Assembly: GCA_040766985.1 (NCBI GenBank) | Contig: JAXGPL010000003.1 | Span: forward strand, 119,350-183,349 | Origin: JAXGPL01 sp040766985 | Lineage (GTDB): Bacteria > Bacillota > Sulfobacillia > JAUYEG01 | Direction of reading: 5' to 3' | DNA length: 64,000 nt | Part shown: piece after piece, positions 23,646 through 33,051 of the stretch | Layout of the letters: each line of letters opens with the position of its first letter | Numbering within the stretch: the stretch's first letter is position 1 | The notes under the pieces: model-generated | Seen by the model: only the letters and a program-made list of their open reading frames with translations | The model's database searches: none | Told to the model about the DNA's origin: nothing | Program-made: the position numbers and the translations under genes

Positions 23646-24497
23646 ATGTGCGACACCCAAGAACGCCTCTACGGATGGCGGCACTGGCTGCGGGCGATGG
23701 GGGCGATTTTCCGCAAGGACTTCAAGGTCTTTTTTCGCTACCCGCTCAACGCGGTGATGCGCGTGGTTGAGCCGATCATGTGGATTGCACCTGCCCTTTT
23801 CCTGAGCCGCGCCTTCCAGGTTGGCGGCGTCAACGCCGGGTTCGCGGACTTCACCGGGACCACCGACTACGTCGGATTCCTGATGGTCGGCGGCATCGTC
23901 TCAAGCTACCTGAGCGCCGTGTTCTGGGGTATGGGATTTGCCCTCAAGAACGAGATGGATACGGGTGTTCTCGAATCCAATTGGCTCACTCCGGTGCCGC
24001 CCATAGTACAGCTCATCGGCCGCTCCCTGTTTAACGTCGCTCACACGTTAGTCAACACCCTAGTCATTGCTATAGCGGTCTATCTGCTGTTCGGCTTCGA
24101 GTTGGCCGGCAGGGTCCTGCCGGCAATAGTCACTCTGGTACCGTTGCTGATCGCTCTGTACGGGTTCGGTCTGGGTCTGGCCGCGCTGGTGCTGGTCAGC
24201 AATAACGCCAACACGTTTGTTGACATCGGCAATTTCCTTATCGGGATGCTGGCGGGAACCAACTTTCCGGTCACCGTGCTCCCGCGGCCGCTGATGATCA
24301 TATCGTTGGCGCTGCCGATCACCTACGCCTATGATGTCTTCCGCGGGTTGCTGCTGGGGACGCGCACGCTGATGCCGATACCACATGAGCAGGCGCTCCT
24401 GACTGCGCTGATCCTGGTGACGGTAGTGCCGGGCTACTTTGTGTTCACCCGAATCGAGAGATGGTGCCGCGAGCTAGGGACGCTGGCCCGGCACTAG
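23646..24497 (+). CDS. ABC-2 type permease, second
   Basis: 283 aa, six membrane helices, same family as its neighbour: GAIFRKDFKVFFRYPLNAVM at the start, the loop MDTGVLESNWLTPVPPIVQL, and NFPVTVLPRPLMIISLALPI before the last helices. GGAGGGG precedes the ATG. Two related but distinct permeases plus one ATPase suggest an AB1B2-type exporter under the palindrome-controlled promoter at 21682-21727. It converges on mfd. Confidence 0.9.
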   Translation: MCDTQERLYGWRHWLRAMGAIFRKDFKVFFRYPLNAVMRVVEPIMWIAPALFLSRAFQVGGVNAGFADFTGTTDYVGFLMVGGIVSSYLSAVFWGMGFALKNEMDTGVLESNWLTPVPPIVQLIGRSLFNVAHTLVNTLVIAIAVYLLFGFELAGRVLPAIVTLVPLLIALYGFGLGLAALVLVSNNANTFVDIGNFLIGMLAGTNFPVTVLPRPLMIISLALPITYAYDVFRGLLLGTRTLMPIPHEQALLTALILVTVVPGYFVFTRIERWCRELGTLARH

Positions 24498-24613
24498 CCG
24501 GGACCGGCTTAGGATCGCTGCGTACAGGACGTTTGGCGGAGTCGTAACGCCGATTAGCCTTTCGGTGAGCCCTTGAGCGCGCCAGACTCCGCGTACCCAA
24601 GGTTGCTTCAGTC

Positions 24614-27600
24614 CTAACGCACCGCCTCATGGTGGATCGCCTCAATCACATCGAGCACACGCTTGAGGATCGCGGTGCCCTCGCCCTTCTTGGGGCCGAC
24701 CCGTCCGACTTCGGTGACCGGTCGCGGCACCCGGATCCTGAGGGAGACCTCCCTGCGGGCCCGCAGGGTCAGCTGGTCTTTGTGCTGATTGACATAATGC
24801 ACCAGCCTCTCCCCAGACAATCGCTTGGGCTGGCCGAACCGGCAATACACGCCGTCGCCTCCCCGTACGATCGACGCGATGCCGCACCGGGTGGCTAGCA
24901 CCCGGAGCCTGGTTACCTGGAGCAGGTTCTCGACCTCCGCCGGCAAAGCGCCGAAGCGGTCCTTGAGCTCTTCCCGTATGTCGTCGACTCCGCCGGGCAC
25001 GCGCAGCGTCGCCAGGCGGCGATAGATGTCGACCTTGTGGCCCGGGTCAGAAACGTATTCGTCCGGCAGATATGCGTCGACCGGCAATTCCACGGCGGCC
25101 TGAGGCTCCTCCTCATCCGGCCGTTCTCCGCGGAGGTCGGCGATGGCTTCTTGAAGCAACTGGACGTAAAGGTCGAGGCCGACGGCCACCATGAAACCAT
25201 GCTGCTCGGCCCCGAGCAAGTTGCCCATGCCGCGGATCTCAAGGTCGCGTAGCGCGATCTTGAAACCTGACCCGAGCTCCGTGAACTGGCGGACGGCGTC
25301 GAGCCGCTTCTCAGCCTGCTCCGTCAGCACTTTGTCGCGCCGGTAGGTGAAGTACGCGTACGCCAACCGGCTCGACCGCCCTACCCTGCCGCGCAGTTGG
25401 TAAAGCTGGGCCAGACCGAGGTGGTCCGAGTCCTCGACGATCAGGGTGTTGACGTTGGGCATGTCCAGGCCGGACTCGATGATCGTCGTGCACAGCAGGA
25501 TGTCGAATTCACGCTCGAGGAACGAGATCATCACCTGTTCCAACTGTTCCTCGGCCATCTGCCCGTGGCCGACCGTGATCCGAGCCTCGGGCACGAGCCG
25601 CGCCAGCCGTTGTGCGACGCGGTCAATCGAACGCACCTGGTTATGCACGTAGAAGACCTGCCCGCCGCGCGCCATCTCGCGGAGGATGGCATCACGCACG
25701 AGTTCGTCGCTGTACTCCAGCACGTAGGTCTGCACGGGGAAGCGATCCTCGGGAGGGGTTTCGATCAGGCTCATGTCACGCACCCCCGCCATCGCCATGT
25801 GCAACGTCCGCGGGATGGGCGTGGCGGACAGGGTCAGGACGTCAACCGTCTTGCGGATCTGCTTGATGCGCTCCGTCTGGGCAACCCCGAACCTGTGCTC
25901 CTCATCGACCACCAGCAGCCCAAGCCCTCCGAACTTGATGTCCTCAGATAGCAGCCGGTGCGTGCCGATCACGATGTCGACCCTGCCCGACCGCAATCCC
26001 GCCGCCGTCCTGCGCTGCTGGGCAGGGGAACGGAAGCGGGACATCAGCTCGATGGTCACCGGGGACTCCGCAAACCGCTCGCGGAAGGTGTTGTAGTGCT
26101 GCTGAGCCAGGATGGTCGTCGGGACCAGGACGGCCACCTGTTTGCCATCCATAACCGCTTTGAACGCCGCGCGCACCGCCACCTCGGTCTTGCCGTAACC
26201 GACGTCGCCACAGAGCAACCGGTCCATCGGCTTGGGCTTCTCCATGTCCGCCTTGATTTCGGCAACGGAGCGGAGTTGGTCCGGGGTTTCCTCATACGGG
26301 AAAGCCTCTTCGAACTCGCCCTGCCACGGGGTATCGGCGGCGAAGCCGTGCCCAACGGCGACCTCGCGCGTCGCGTACAGTGCAATCAGTTGTTGCGCCA
26401 TCTCCCGGACGGACTCGCGGACGCGGTTCTTGGTGCGGCTCCACTCCGTGCCGCCGAGCTTGTTGACCTTGGGCTCCTGCGCCTCGCCGCCGACATACCG
26501 CTGGATCTGCTCAACCTGGTCGGTCGGCACATAGAGGCGGTCCTCGCCCGCGTATTTGATGAAGAGGTAATCCCTGCGAACACCCTCGACTTCGAGCGAT
26601 GTGACCCCAAGGTACCTGCCGATGCCGTGGTTGACATGGACAATGAAGTCCCCGACCTTAAGGTCAAGGTACGACGATATTCGCTGTCCAGCCTTGTACT
26701 GCCGCTGCCGCGGGCGCCGGACGGGCTTGCCCGAGATCTCGTTCTCCGTGATCACGGCCAGATTGAGGGCAGGGACGACGAAACCGCTCTCAAGCGTTCG
26801 CGCAAACACGTACGTGCTCGGCGCGAGCGTGGTAGCGCCGGGGTCACGGCGGGTTACTGTGATACCCTCGGCCCCGAGCGCGTCGGCGATTCGCTCCGCA
26901 CGCCCTTCATTGCCGAGGGTCAGCGCAACAATCCGTCCTTCGGTGCGCAGCCGGCGGATCTCACCGGTCAAAAGGCCCCACTGGCCGTGGAAACCGGCCA
27001 TCGGCCGCGCCGTCAGGGCCACGAGCCCATCGGGCTGCCCGATGCCTGTCCGGCGGAGGATAAGCGAGAAGTGCAGCAGGCGGAGCCTTCGCGCCCGCGA
27101 GAGGAGGTGGTCGTAGTCCCAGACCGTTTCAACCTGCCGGGGAAGGGCGCCACCGCTCTCCAGCAACTGCTTATGTCGTTCCGCCTGCATGTTGACCAGG
27201 CCGCCGGCGGTTTCCTTGAGGCGGGACGGCTCGTCCCACGCGACTAGGCAGTCCTGCGGCAGGTAGTCCATTAGCGTAACGGCGTCTGGATAGAAAAACC
27301 GCTGGTAGGACTCAAGCGCATGGTAGTCGCCCCCGCGCATTCGGTCAAGGTGCTCGCTAACGCGGTCGCCAAGCCGTTGGGCCTCGTCGATCAGCCCGGC
27401 CGCCTGAAGCTTTGCCACCGAGCGGCGCATCTCCGCTTCGATCTCCCGGATCGCGCGGTCGACACGGTCGCCGGACGGCAGGAACTCGCTTGCCGGTGCC
27501 ACATCAGCACGGTCCAGCGATGAAGTTGACCGTTGAGTCCCCGGATCAAAGTGCCTAAGCGACTCAAGGCGGTCCCCGAAGAACTCCGCCCGGACCGGCT

Positions 27601-28258
27601 CAGACCAGGTAAACGGGTAGACATCGAGAACGCCGCCCCGGACTGCGAAACCGCCGGGCGAATCAACCGTCGGCACCCGCTCGTACCCGGCGCCGACCAA
27701 ACGTTTCGACAGGTCGGCCAACTCATAGTCCCGCCCTGTGACGAGCGAGAATGCCTGCCTGTGGATCTGGTCGGGCGGAGGCAGCATCCGTGCCAGCGCC
27801 CCGACCGGGGCGACGACAACCAGCGGCCGTGCGGAAAACCCCGGGCTATCGTCCTCCACCAGCCCGAGAACCGCCTGCAGGACGGTTAGCCGGGCGCTGG
27901 CGAGATCGGGGCCCTGAGCCAGGACGTCGTACGGCAAGATTTCGAGCGCGGGAAAGGTGAGCACGCGCGCATCGGGGAGCAGGGCCATGAGGTCTGACGA
28001 GGCACGCTCGGCGTGCTGGGCCGAGGCGACGACGTAAAGGCACGGCCAGCCGGGGAGTTGCCGTAGGATGCCTGCGATCAGGAATGTGCGCTCAGAGCCG
28101 CTTAGCCCGTAGGCCAGGTGACTGGATGGGCCGAGGCGAAAAGCATCCACCAGACCACGGAACTCCGGCGCCTGGGGCCACAGGGACAAGAGGGGTTCAA
28201 GCCGGGCGGCAGCCGAGTCGAGTGCCGCCGTCAACTTGTCCGGCCGAGCGCAGGTCAT
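24614..28258 (-). CDS. mfd: Transcription-repair coupling factor Mfd
   Basis: 1214 aa, full length. N-terminal UvrB-like damage module (GLSGSERTFLIAGILRQLPG near residue 33), the RNA polymerase-interacting domain (GDFIVHVNHGIGRYLGV, about 535-555), the RecG-like translocase with Walker A GDVGYGKTEVA (about 683), DEEHRFGV (about 784) and motif VI-like QLRGRVGRS, and the C-terminal TRCF domain (PVDAYLPDEYV). It removes RNA polymerase stalled at DNA damage and recruits UvrA. In Bacillus it sits between fin and spoVT; here a small PrsW-like gene replaces fin. Confidence 0.98.
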   Translation of the reverse strand: MTCARPDKLTAALDSAAARLEPLLSLWPQAPEFRGLVDAFRLGPSSHLAYGLSGSERTFLIAGILRQLPGWPCLYVVASAQHAERASSDLMALLPDARVLTFPALEILPYDVLAQGPDLASARLTVLQAVLGLVEDDSPGFSARPLVVVAPVGALARMLPPPDQIHRQAFSLVTGRDYELADLSKRLVGAGYERVPTVDSPGGFAVRGGVLDVYPFTWSEPVRAEFFGDRLESLRHFDPGTQRSTSSLDRADVAPASEFLPSGDRVDRAIREIEAEMRRSVAKLQAAGLIDEAQRLGDRVSEHLDRMRGGDYHALESYQRFFYPDAVTLMDYLPQDCLVAWDEPSRLKETAGGLVNMQAERHKQLLESGGALPRQVETVWDYDHLLSRARRLRLLHFSLILRRTGIGQPDGLVALTARPMAGFHGQWGLLTGEIRRLRTEGRIVALTLGNEGRAERIADALGAEGITVTRRDPGATTLAPSTYVFARTLESGFVVPALNLAVITENEISGKPVRRPRQRQYKAGQRISSYLDLKVGDFIVHVNHGIGRYLGVTSLEVEGVRRDYLFIKYAGEDRLYVPTDQVEQIQRYVGGEAQEPKVNKLGGTEWSRTKNRVRESVREMAQQLIALYATREVAVGHGFAADTPWQGEFEEAFPYEETPDQLRSVAEIKADMEKPKPMDRLLCGDVGYGKTEVAVRAAFKAVMDGKQVAVLVPTTILAQQHYNTFRERFAESPVTIELMSRFRSPAQQRRTAAGLRSGRVDIVIGTHRLLSEDIKFGGLGLLVVDEEHRFGVAQTERIKQIRKTVDVLTLSATPIPRTLHMAMAGVRDMSLIETPPEDRFPVQTYVLEYSDELVRDAILREMARGGQVFYVHNQVRSIDRVAQRLARLVPEARITVGHGQMAEEQLEQVMISFLEREFDILLCTTIIESGLDMPNVNTLIVEDSDHLGLAQLYQLRGRVGRSSRLAYAYFTYRRDKVLTEQAEKRLDAVRQFTELGSGFKIALRDLEIRGMGNLLGAEQHGFMVAVGLDLYVQLLQEAIADLRGERPDEEEPQAAVELPVDAYLPDEYVSDPGHKVDIYRRLATLRVPGGVDDIREELKDRFGALPAEVENLLQVTRLRVLATRCGIASIVRGGDGVYCRFGQPKRLSGERLVHYVNQHKDQLTLRARREVSLRIRVPRPVTEVGRVGPKKGEGTAILKRVLDVIEAIHHEAVR

Positions 28259-28677
28259 TAACTCACCTCACCGGATCCGGGTCCCGGCCGCGGGGAGCGT
28301 TCGGTGACCGCCAGATTGAACGTCGCGTGGAGCGTGGCGCTCGCCAGCACAGCCGGCCCGAGCCCTCCGCTTCGTGCCGCCAGCAGCGCTGTCAACAGGC
28401 CTAGAGCCGCGTGAGTGGCTAAAGCCAGCCCGGCAGCCACCGGCGAGGGTGCCGGGCCCCGCAGTTCATAGCCCGCCTCGACAAGGCCAAAGGCCGCATG
28501 CGCGAGGGGGAGTGACGCCCCGACCAGAAGCGCCGTGCCGCTCTTGAGGAATTCCTCGACTGCGGGGACGACCAGCCAAAGGCCTCGTCGCCCGACACGG
28601 CGGAGGACCAGCCAGTTCAGCCCGAAGGCCAGCCCTGCCGCACCGAGCCCCGCGGCGAGAGGCTTCAGCAAGAACAT
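28258..28677 (-). CDS. Small membrane protein with PrsW-like (M82) glutamic-protease motifs
   Basis: 139 aa with about four membrane helices. It carries the PrsW motif set in order: Glu41-Glu42 in AVEEFLKSG, His60...Glu67 in HAAFGLVEAGYE, His89 in ATHAALGL, and His117...Asn121 in LHATFNL. PrsW enzymes cut anti-sigma factors within the membrane; this one is about half the usual length, so it may be a minimal protease. It overlaps the pth end by 13 bases and its stop touches the mfd start, so it is coupled to both. It occupies the place of fin (yabK) in Bacillus. Confidence 0.7.
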   Translation of the reverse strand: MFLLKPLAAGLGAAGLAFGLNWLVLRRVGRRGLWLVVPAVEEFLKSGTALLVGASLPLAHAAFGLVEAGYELRGPAPSPVAAGLALATHAALGLLTALLAARSGGLGPAVLASATLHATFNLAVTERSPRPGPGSGEVS

Positions 28678-29249
28678 GTCTCGTCGGTGGAGCAGGGCGA
28701 GTTGAAGGCATTCATCGCCGCCTCAAGCCCGTCTTCGAGCCAGGCGCGGCAGGCCGCTGCGGCAGTGGACACCGCCTTGGTCAACGCCTCCTTCTCCTCG
28801 GGCAATGGCCGCTGGAGCACATAGTCCACCGGGTCCACGCCGTCCGGCGGCCTGCCGATGCCGATCTTGAGCCTGGCAAAATCAGAGCTGCCGACGGCTT
28901 CGATGATCGACTGCACACCGCGGTGGCCGCCTGCGCTTCCGCCGCGCCTCAGCCTTACCCTGCCCAACCCGGTGTCAAGGTCGTCATGGATAACCAGGAG
29001 CCCGGCTGCGGGGATACCCTTGCGGCGCATCAGCGGAGCCACGGCGGCGCCACTGAGGTTCATGAAGGTGGTGGGCTTGAGCAGCAGCACCTCGGCGCCC
29101 GCAACGGAGGCGCGGGCGATGCGGGCTCTGGGAACCGTGCGGAAGGAAGCTCCGAGCATGCCGGCGACCGCTTCGACGACCGCGTAGCCGAGATTATGCC
29201 TTGTCCGAGCATACTCAGGGCCTGGATTGCCGAGCCCCGCCAAGACCAT
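28665..29249 (-). CDS. pth: Peptidyl-tRNA hydrolase
   Basis: 194 aa. N-terminus MVLAGLGNPGPEYARTRHNL (catalytic His in RHN), then LLLKPTTFMNLSG, VIHDDLDTGLGRVRL and RGGSAGGHRGVQSII, all hallmarks of bacterial Pth. It frees tRNA from prematurely released peptidyl-tRNA. ATG at 29249 follows GGAGGAG at eight bases; an upstream in-frame GTG overlaps that site and is less likely. Between rplY and mfd, matching Bacillus spoVC (pth). Confidence 0.97.
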   Translation of the reverse strand: MVLAGLGNPGPEYARTRHNLGYAVVEAVAGMLGASFRTVPRARIARASVAGAEVLLLKPTTFMNLSGAAVAPLMRRKGIPAAGLLVIHDDLDTGLGRVRLRRGGSAGGHRGVQSIIEAVGSSDFARLKIGIGRPPDGVDPVDYVLQRPLPEEKEALTKAVSTAAAACRAWLEDGLEAAMNAFNSPCSTDETCSC

Positions 29250-29333
29250 CGTGGGCACTCCTCCGCCTCCCTCCGGCCGGCGACAAAAGGCGTAGCCGGT
29301 GACGGCTACGCCTCAGATGCAAGAACTACGCCG

Positions 29334-29948
29334 CTACTTGGGCGGCTCGACAGTCGTTGGGGCTTCGCCGACTTCCTCTTCTTCCTCGGGAGCTTCCTCT
29401 ACTTCGGCGACCCGAGGCGCGACGACCGTAACGACTATTTCGTCCGGATCGGTGATCAGGGTCACCTTGACCGGCAGCGTCAAGTCACCGGCGCTGATGT
29501 GGTCGCCCACGCGCAGGTCGGAAACGTTGACGTTGAGGTGTCCGGGCACATCCGTCGGAAGGCACTCCACCTCGACTTCGCGCAACTGATGCTGCACGAT
29601 GCCGCCCGTCTCGCTGACATCCTCTTCACCGATGAGGATCAGCGGCACTCGAGCGGTCAGGACCTCGTCCAGTGCCACGGACAGGAAATCGATGTGCAGG
29701 ATGCCGCCGCGCACGGGGTCACGCTGGATCTCCTTGACCATCACGGTATCCTCTGCGTTGCCGGTCGTCAGCTTGATGAGGGCATTGGATCCGTATCCGA
29801 GAATCTGATGCAGAGCCGCCTCGTCAACCGAAATAGCCTGGCTGTCACGGCGGTGGCCGTAGACGACAGCCGGGACCCGGCCTTGCCGCCGGATGAGGTT
29901 GGGTTTGCCGCCCTCGCGGGCAGAGGCTTCAAGCTTGATTTCAGTCAT
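29334..29948 (-). CDS. rplY: Ribosomal protein bL25 (long form, Ctc/TL5)
   Basis: 204 aa. Residues 1-90 are the 5S-rRNA-binding L25 domain (MTEIKLEASAREGGKPNLIR, VPAVVYGHRRDSQAISVD); residues 95-180 are the Ctc/TL5 C-terminal beta domain (VEVECLPTDVPGHLNVNVSD), followed by an acidic tail (EVEEAPEEEEEVGEAP). Ctc is a general-stress form of L25 in Bacillus. ATG at 29948 follows GGTGGAG. Between prs and pth, the Bacillus order. Confidence 0.95.
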   Translation of the reverse strand: MTEIKLEASAREGGKPNLIRRQGRVPAVVYGHRRDSQAISVDEAALHQILGYGSNALIKLTTGNAEDTVMVKEIQRDPVRGGILHIDFLSVALDEVLTARVPLILIGEEDVSETGGIVQHQLREVEVECLPTDVPGHLNVNVSDLRVGDHISAGDLTLPVKVTLITDPDEIVVTVVAPRVAEVEEAPEEEEEVGEAPTTVEPPK

Positions 29949-30036
29949 TGTCACTCCACCTACCTGGCTCAAGGTGCCTCTCGTATCTTACTTACGGCGC
30001 GGTAGCTTGTCAAACACGTCTGCGTACGCCTTTGCG

Positions 30037-30981
30037 TCAGGAGAACATCTTGCTGACCGAGAGGTCCTGATGGATGCGCACAATCGCCTCGCCCAACATC
30101 GGGGCTACCGAAAGCACTGTCACCGGTGGGCTCTCGATCTTGGCAGATAGGGGAATCGTGTTGGTGATGATCAGTTCCTTAAGCTTGGAGGACGCGATCC
30201 GGTCAAAGGCAGGCCCCGACAACACGCCGTGGGTGCCGGCTGCGTATACCTCCCGGGCTCCCTTCTTGACCAGCAACTCCGCCGCCTTGGTGATCGAGCC
30301 GGCGGTATCGATGAGGTCATCGACCATAAACACGGTCTTGCCCTCGACGTCACCGACGATATTCATCACGTCCAGCATGTTGGGGGCGGGCCGCCGCTTG
30401 TCGATGATGCCGATGGGCACCCCAAGCCGCTCTGCCAGCTCCCGGGTGCGGGCGATACCGCCGTGGTCCGGCGATACAGCCACCACATCCGTGAGGCCTT
30501 TGCCCCGGAAGTAATCCGCGATCAGGGGGACGGCCGAGAGGTGGTCGACCGGCAGATCGAAGAAGCCCTGAATCTGTCCCGCATGCAGGTCCATGGTCAA
30601 GACCCGAGACGCCTTAGCCGTCGTCAGCAGGTTGGCCACCAGCTTGGCGGTGATCGGCTCCCGGCCGCGCGTCTTCCGGTCCTGCCGCGCATATCCAAAG
30701 TATGGCATCACGACGGTAATCCTGTCCGCCGACGCACGCATCAGTGCGTCGACCATGATCAGGAGTTCCATCAGGTTGTCGTTGGCCGGGCCGCAGGTGG
30801 GCTGGATGACGAAGCAATCGGCCCCGCGGACGCTCTCCTTGATGATGACTTTGATCTCGCCGTCCGAGAAGGTCCCCGCCTCGATGTCCACAAGGTGAAC
30901 CCCGAGGTGGTCAGCGATCTCTTTGGCCAGGGCAGGATGTGCGCGCCCCGAGAGCAACTTGAATTCATTGGTCCTAGCCAT
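30037..30981 (-). CDS. prs: Ribose-phosphate pyrophosphokinase
   Basis: 314 aa. It makes PRPP from ribose-5-phosphate and ATP. N-terminus MARTNEFKLLSGRAHPALAK; the ATP loop VVMPYFGYARQDRKTRGREP; the catalytic flexible loop KRRPAPN; and the PRPP-binding loop VFMVDDLIDTAGSI. Length is standard. ATG at 30981 is preferred over GTG at 30996 because of family alignment. Directly after glmU (30 bases), same as Bacillus. Confidence 0.97.
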   Translation of the reverse strand: MARTNEFKLLSGRAHPALAKEIADHLGVHLVDIEAGTFSDGEIKVIIKESVRGADCFVIQPTCGPANDNLMELLIMVDALMRASADRITVVMPYFGYARQDRKTRGREPITAKLVANLLTTAKASRVLTMDLHAGQIQGFFDLPVDHLSAVPLIADYFRGKGLTDVVAVSPDHGGIARTRELAERLGVPIGIIDKRRPAPNMLDVMNIVGDVEGKTVFMVDDLIDTAGSITKAAELLVKKGAREVYAAGTHGVLSGPAFDRIASSKLKELIITNTIPLSAKIESPPVTVLSVAPMLGEAIVRIHQDLSVSKMFS

Positions 30982-31011
30982 GCGTCTCACCGCCACTGTT
31001 GTGATGGACTG

Positions 31012-32463
31012 CTACTTATGCGGTGCTCCCTGCTTGTCCTCTGCCCCATGGTGGTGGTTGCGTGCGTCCTGGTCTTCCTCGGTGCCGAACCGGCGCTCCA
31101 CCCAGCCCTCAATGCTCGTTTGACGGGCACGGGCGATCGCGAGGGCGCCCGGCGGAACGTCAGCGGTGATTGAGGAACCACAGGCGATGTACGCCCGGCG
31201 CCCAACCGCCACCGGCGCCACCAGGTTGACGTTACACCCGATGAAGGCCCTGTCGCCGACTTGCGTACGGTGCTTGCGCCTGCCGTCGTAGTTGACAAAC
31301 ACTACCCCGGCGCCGATGTTGACGTCGGCTCCAAGGTCGGCGTCCCCGACATAGCTGTGATGGGAAACCTTCGTGCCCTCGCCGACCCGCGAGTTTTTGA
31401 TCTCGGCGAAATTGCCCACCTTTGCACCCCGCCCCAGGACCGTGTCCGGACGGACATGCGCATAGGGGCCGACCGTGCAGTCGTCGCCCACCTCGGAATC
31501 CTCGACGGTCGAGTACCAGACGCGCACCCGTTCGCCGATCCTGGCACCGGCCAGATGAGCGCCGGGGCCGATTATGCAGCCCCGCCCAACTGCAGTCCCG
31601 GCCAGCAGGTAGGATCCCGGCCAGATGACGGTATCTTGCCCAACCTCCACTCCGGCGTCGACGAACGTCGTTGCCGGATCGACCACCGTCACCCCGCCCT
31701 GCATGAGTTGATCCAGTCTCCTGCGCCGGAAAACCGCATTGGCCTCGGCGAGCCGGTCCCGCGAGTTGATCCCCAGAACCTCTTCGGCAGCGGCTGGGAT
31801 CGCAGCAACCCGCTGCCCATCTTCGATCAGCATGCCGACGATATCCGTCAACTGGAGCTCGGCCTGTGCATTGGTCCGCCTCAGGCGTGGCAGGCAATCA
31901 GCCATCACACGGCCCGAAAGGCAATAGATCCCGGAGTTGATCTCCGTGATCTGAGCCTGCTCAGGTGTGCAATCGCCCTGCTCGACAATCGCCACGACCT
32001 GTCCGCCGTCGTCGCGGATGATCCTCCCGTAGCCGGTGGGGTCGGAGAGGGTTGCGGTGACCATGGACAGGCCGATACCGCCCGGTTGCCGCATCTCGCG
32101 CAAGTGCTCCCCGATCAGGCCGCGAAGCGTCTCCGGCTGCAGGAGGGGGGTGTCTCCGTAGACCAGGACAACAATATCGTCGGCAGCCACCTCAGGTACG
32201 GCACAGCGCGCAGCATCCCCGGTGCCCTGAGGATTGTCCTGATAGACTACCGTAACGCCGTCGCCGAGCGCCTGCGCGACGTCCTGGGCGCCCGGAGACA
32301 CGACACCTACGATCCTGTCCACGCCCGCCCCGCGCAGAGCGTCGCAAACCAAACTGACCATCGGTCTGCCACCCACGCAGTGCAGGACCTTGGGCAAATC
32401 CGAATGCATGCGCTTGCCCTGACCCGCTGCCAGGACCACGCCGCAGATGGTCACCACGGCCAC
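31012..32463 (-). CDS. glmU: Bifunctional GlmU: GlcNAc-1-P uridyltransferase / GlcN-1-P acetyltransferase
   Basis: About 483 aa. N-terminal uridyltransferase: VVLAAGQGKRMHSDLPKVLH, VLVYGDTPLLQPETL, EINSGIYCL. C-terminal left-handed beta-helix with hexapeptide repeats: VRPDTVLGRGAKVGNFAEIK, VSHHSYVGDADLGADVNIGA, and NYDGRRKHRTQVGDRAFIG. It makes UDP-GlcNAc for peptidoglycan. The start is GTG at 32463 or two codons later. Between spoVG and prs as in Bacillus (gcaD). Confidence 0.97.
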   Translation of the reverse strand: MAVVTICGVVLAAGQGKRMHSDLPKVLHCVGGRPMVSLVCDALRGAGVDRIVGVVSPGAQDVAQALGDGVTVVYQDNPQGTGDAARCAVPEVAADDIVVLVYGDTPLLQPETLRGLIGEHLREMRQPGGIGLSMVTATLSDPTGYGRIIRDDGGQVVAIVEQGDCTPEQAQITEINSGIYCLSGRVMADCLPRLRRTNAQAELQLTDIVGMLIEDGQRVAAIPAAAEEVLGINSRDRLAEANAVFRRRRLDQLMQGGVTVVDPATTFVDAGVEVGQDTVIWPGSYLLAGTAVGRGCIIGPGAHLAGARIGERVRVWYSTVEDSEVGDDCTVGPYAHVRPDTVLGRGAKVGNFAEIKNSRVGEGTKVSHHSYVGDADLGADVNIGAGVVFVNYDGRRKHRTQVGDRAFIGCNVNLVAPVAVGRRAYIACGSSITADVPPGALAIARARQTSIEGWVERRFGTEEDQDARNHHHGAEDKQGAPHK

Positions 32464-32590
32464 CTCCGCTGTCCGATGTCATGGTGCATGGTGTCAGCCC
32501 GTAGGGGCCGGTCCACGCCGGCCCCGCTGATAGGGCATCTCTGACCTAGTGTACCGTAGTTGCACACGCAATGGCCGTAGCAGCGAAATC

Positions 32591-32890
32591 CTACTCCGGC
32601 GCCTGAGCCGCCGTCCCCGTCTGAGGCTGAGACTCTATAGTCGCTTGCGCAAACGCCTCAAGCACAGCGGCCTGAATCGTCTGCCGCGCCTCGGCCGTAA
32701 TCGGATGTGCGATGTCCCTAAACTCGCCGTTGGCCGAGCGGCGGCTCGGCATCGCAACAAACAGGCCCTTGGGCCCGTCGATGACCCGCATCTCGTGTAC
32801 GACAAACTCATTATCCAGCGTGACTGAGGCATAAGCCCGCATCCTACCGTCTGGCTGCATCCTCCGGAGCCGTACATCGGTGACTCGCAT
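32591..32890 (-). CDS. spoVG: SpoVG, RNA-binding regulator
   Basis: 99 aa. [40 protein letters not shown], then [15 protein letters not shown] match SpoVG throughout; the C-terminus is a short Gln/Ala tail. SpoVG acts on septation and many post-exponential genes and binds RNA. ATG at 32890 follows GGGAGG. That site is locked in a perfect hairpin (32898-32922), so translation may be controlled by RNA structure. Between purR and glmU, as in Bacillus. Confidence 0.97.
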   Translation of the reverse strand: MRVTDVRLRRMQPDGRMRAYASVTLDNEFVVHEMRVIDGPKGLFVAMPSRRSANGEFRDIAHPITAEARQTIQAAVLEAFAQATIESQPQTGTAAQAPE

Positions 32891-32897
32891 GATCCAT

Positions 32898-32922
32898 CCT
32901 CCCATAAAGTGGTAATGGGAGG
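32898..32922 (-). promoter_or_regulatory. Hairpin sequestering the spoVG ribosome-binding site
   Basis: On the transcript: CCTCCCAT, nine-base loop, ATGGGAGG: a perfect 8-bp stem. Its 3' arm contains the GGGAGG that precedes the spoVG ATG (32890). When folded, the Shine-Dalgarno and an upstream in-frame ATG (32905) are both paired. Confidence 0.75.
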
Positions 32923-33051
32923 TTCGAACTCAGCAGGGTCTGTTCCTGCTTCGGAATCGCAGGAAATGGCACAAAGCGTCATTTCTCTTCGACACGATTC
33001 GACACCGGGCCATTCGTCAGCCTCTCACATCACCCGGCCAAACCGCCTCGA

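Noticed and set aside
24498..24613. Terminator between the ABC permease and mfd
   Set aside because: AGCCGG-GA-CCGGCT is too tight a palindrome for a hairpin loop and has no T-run.
25958..27247. 429-codon plus-strand open frame inside mfd
   Set aside because: Antisense shadow of mfd in high-G+C DNA; no ribosome site, no domain, Arg/Gly/Pro-biased product.
31261..32544. 427-codon plus-strand open frame over glmU
   Set aside because: Antisense of glmU; product has no family features.
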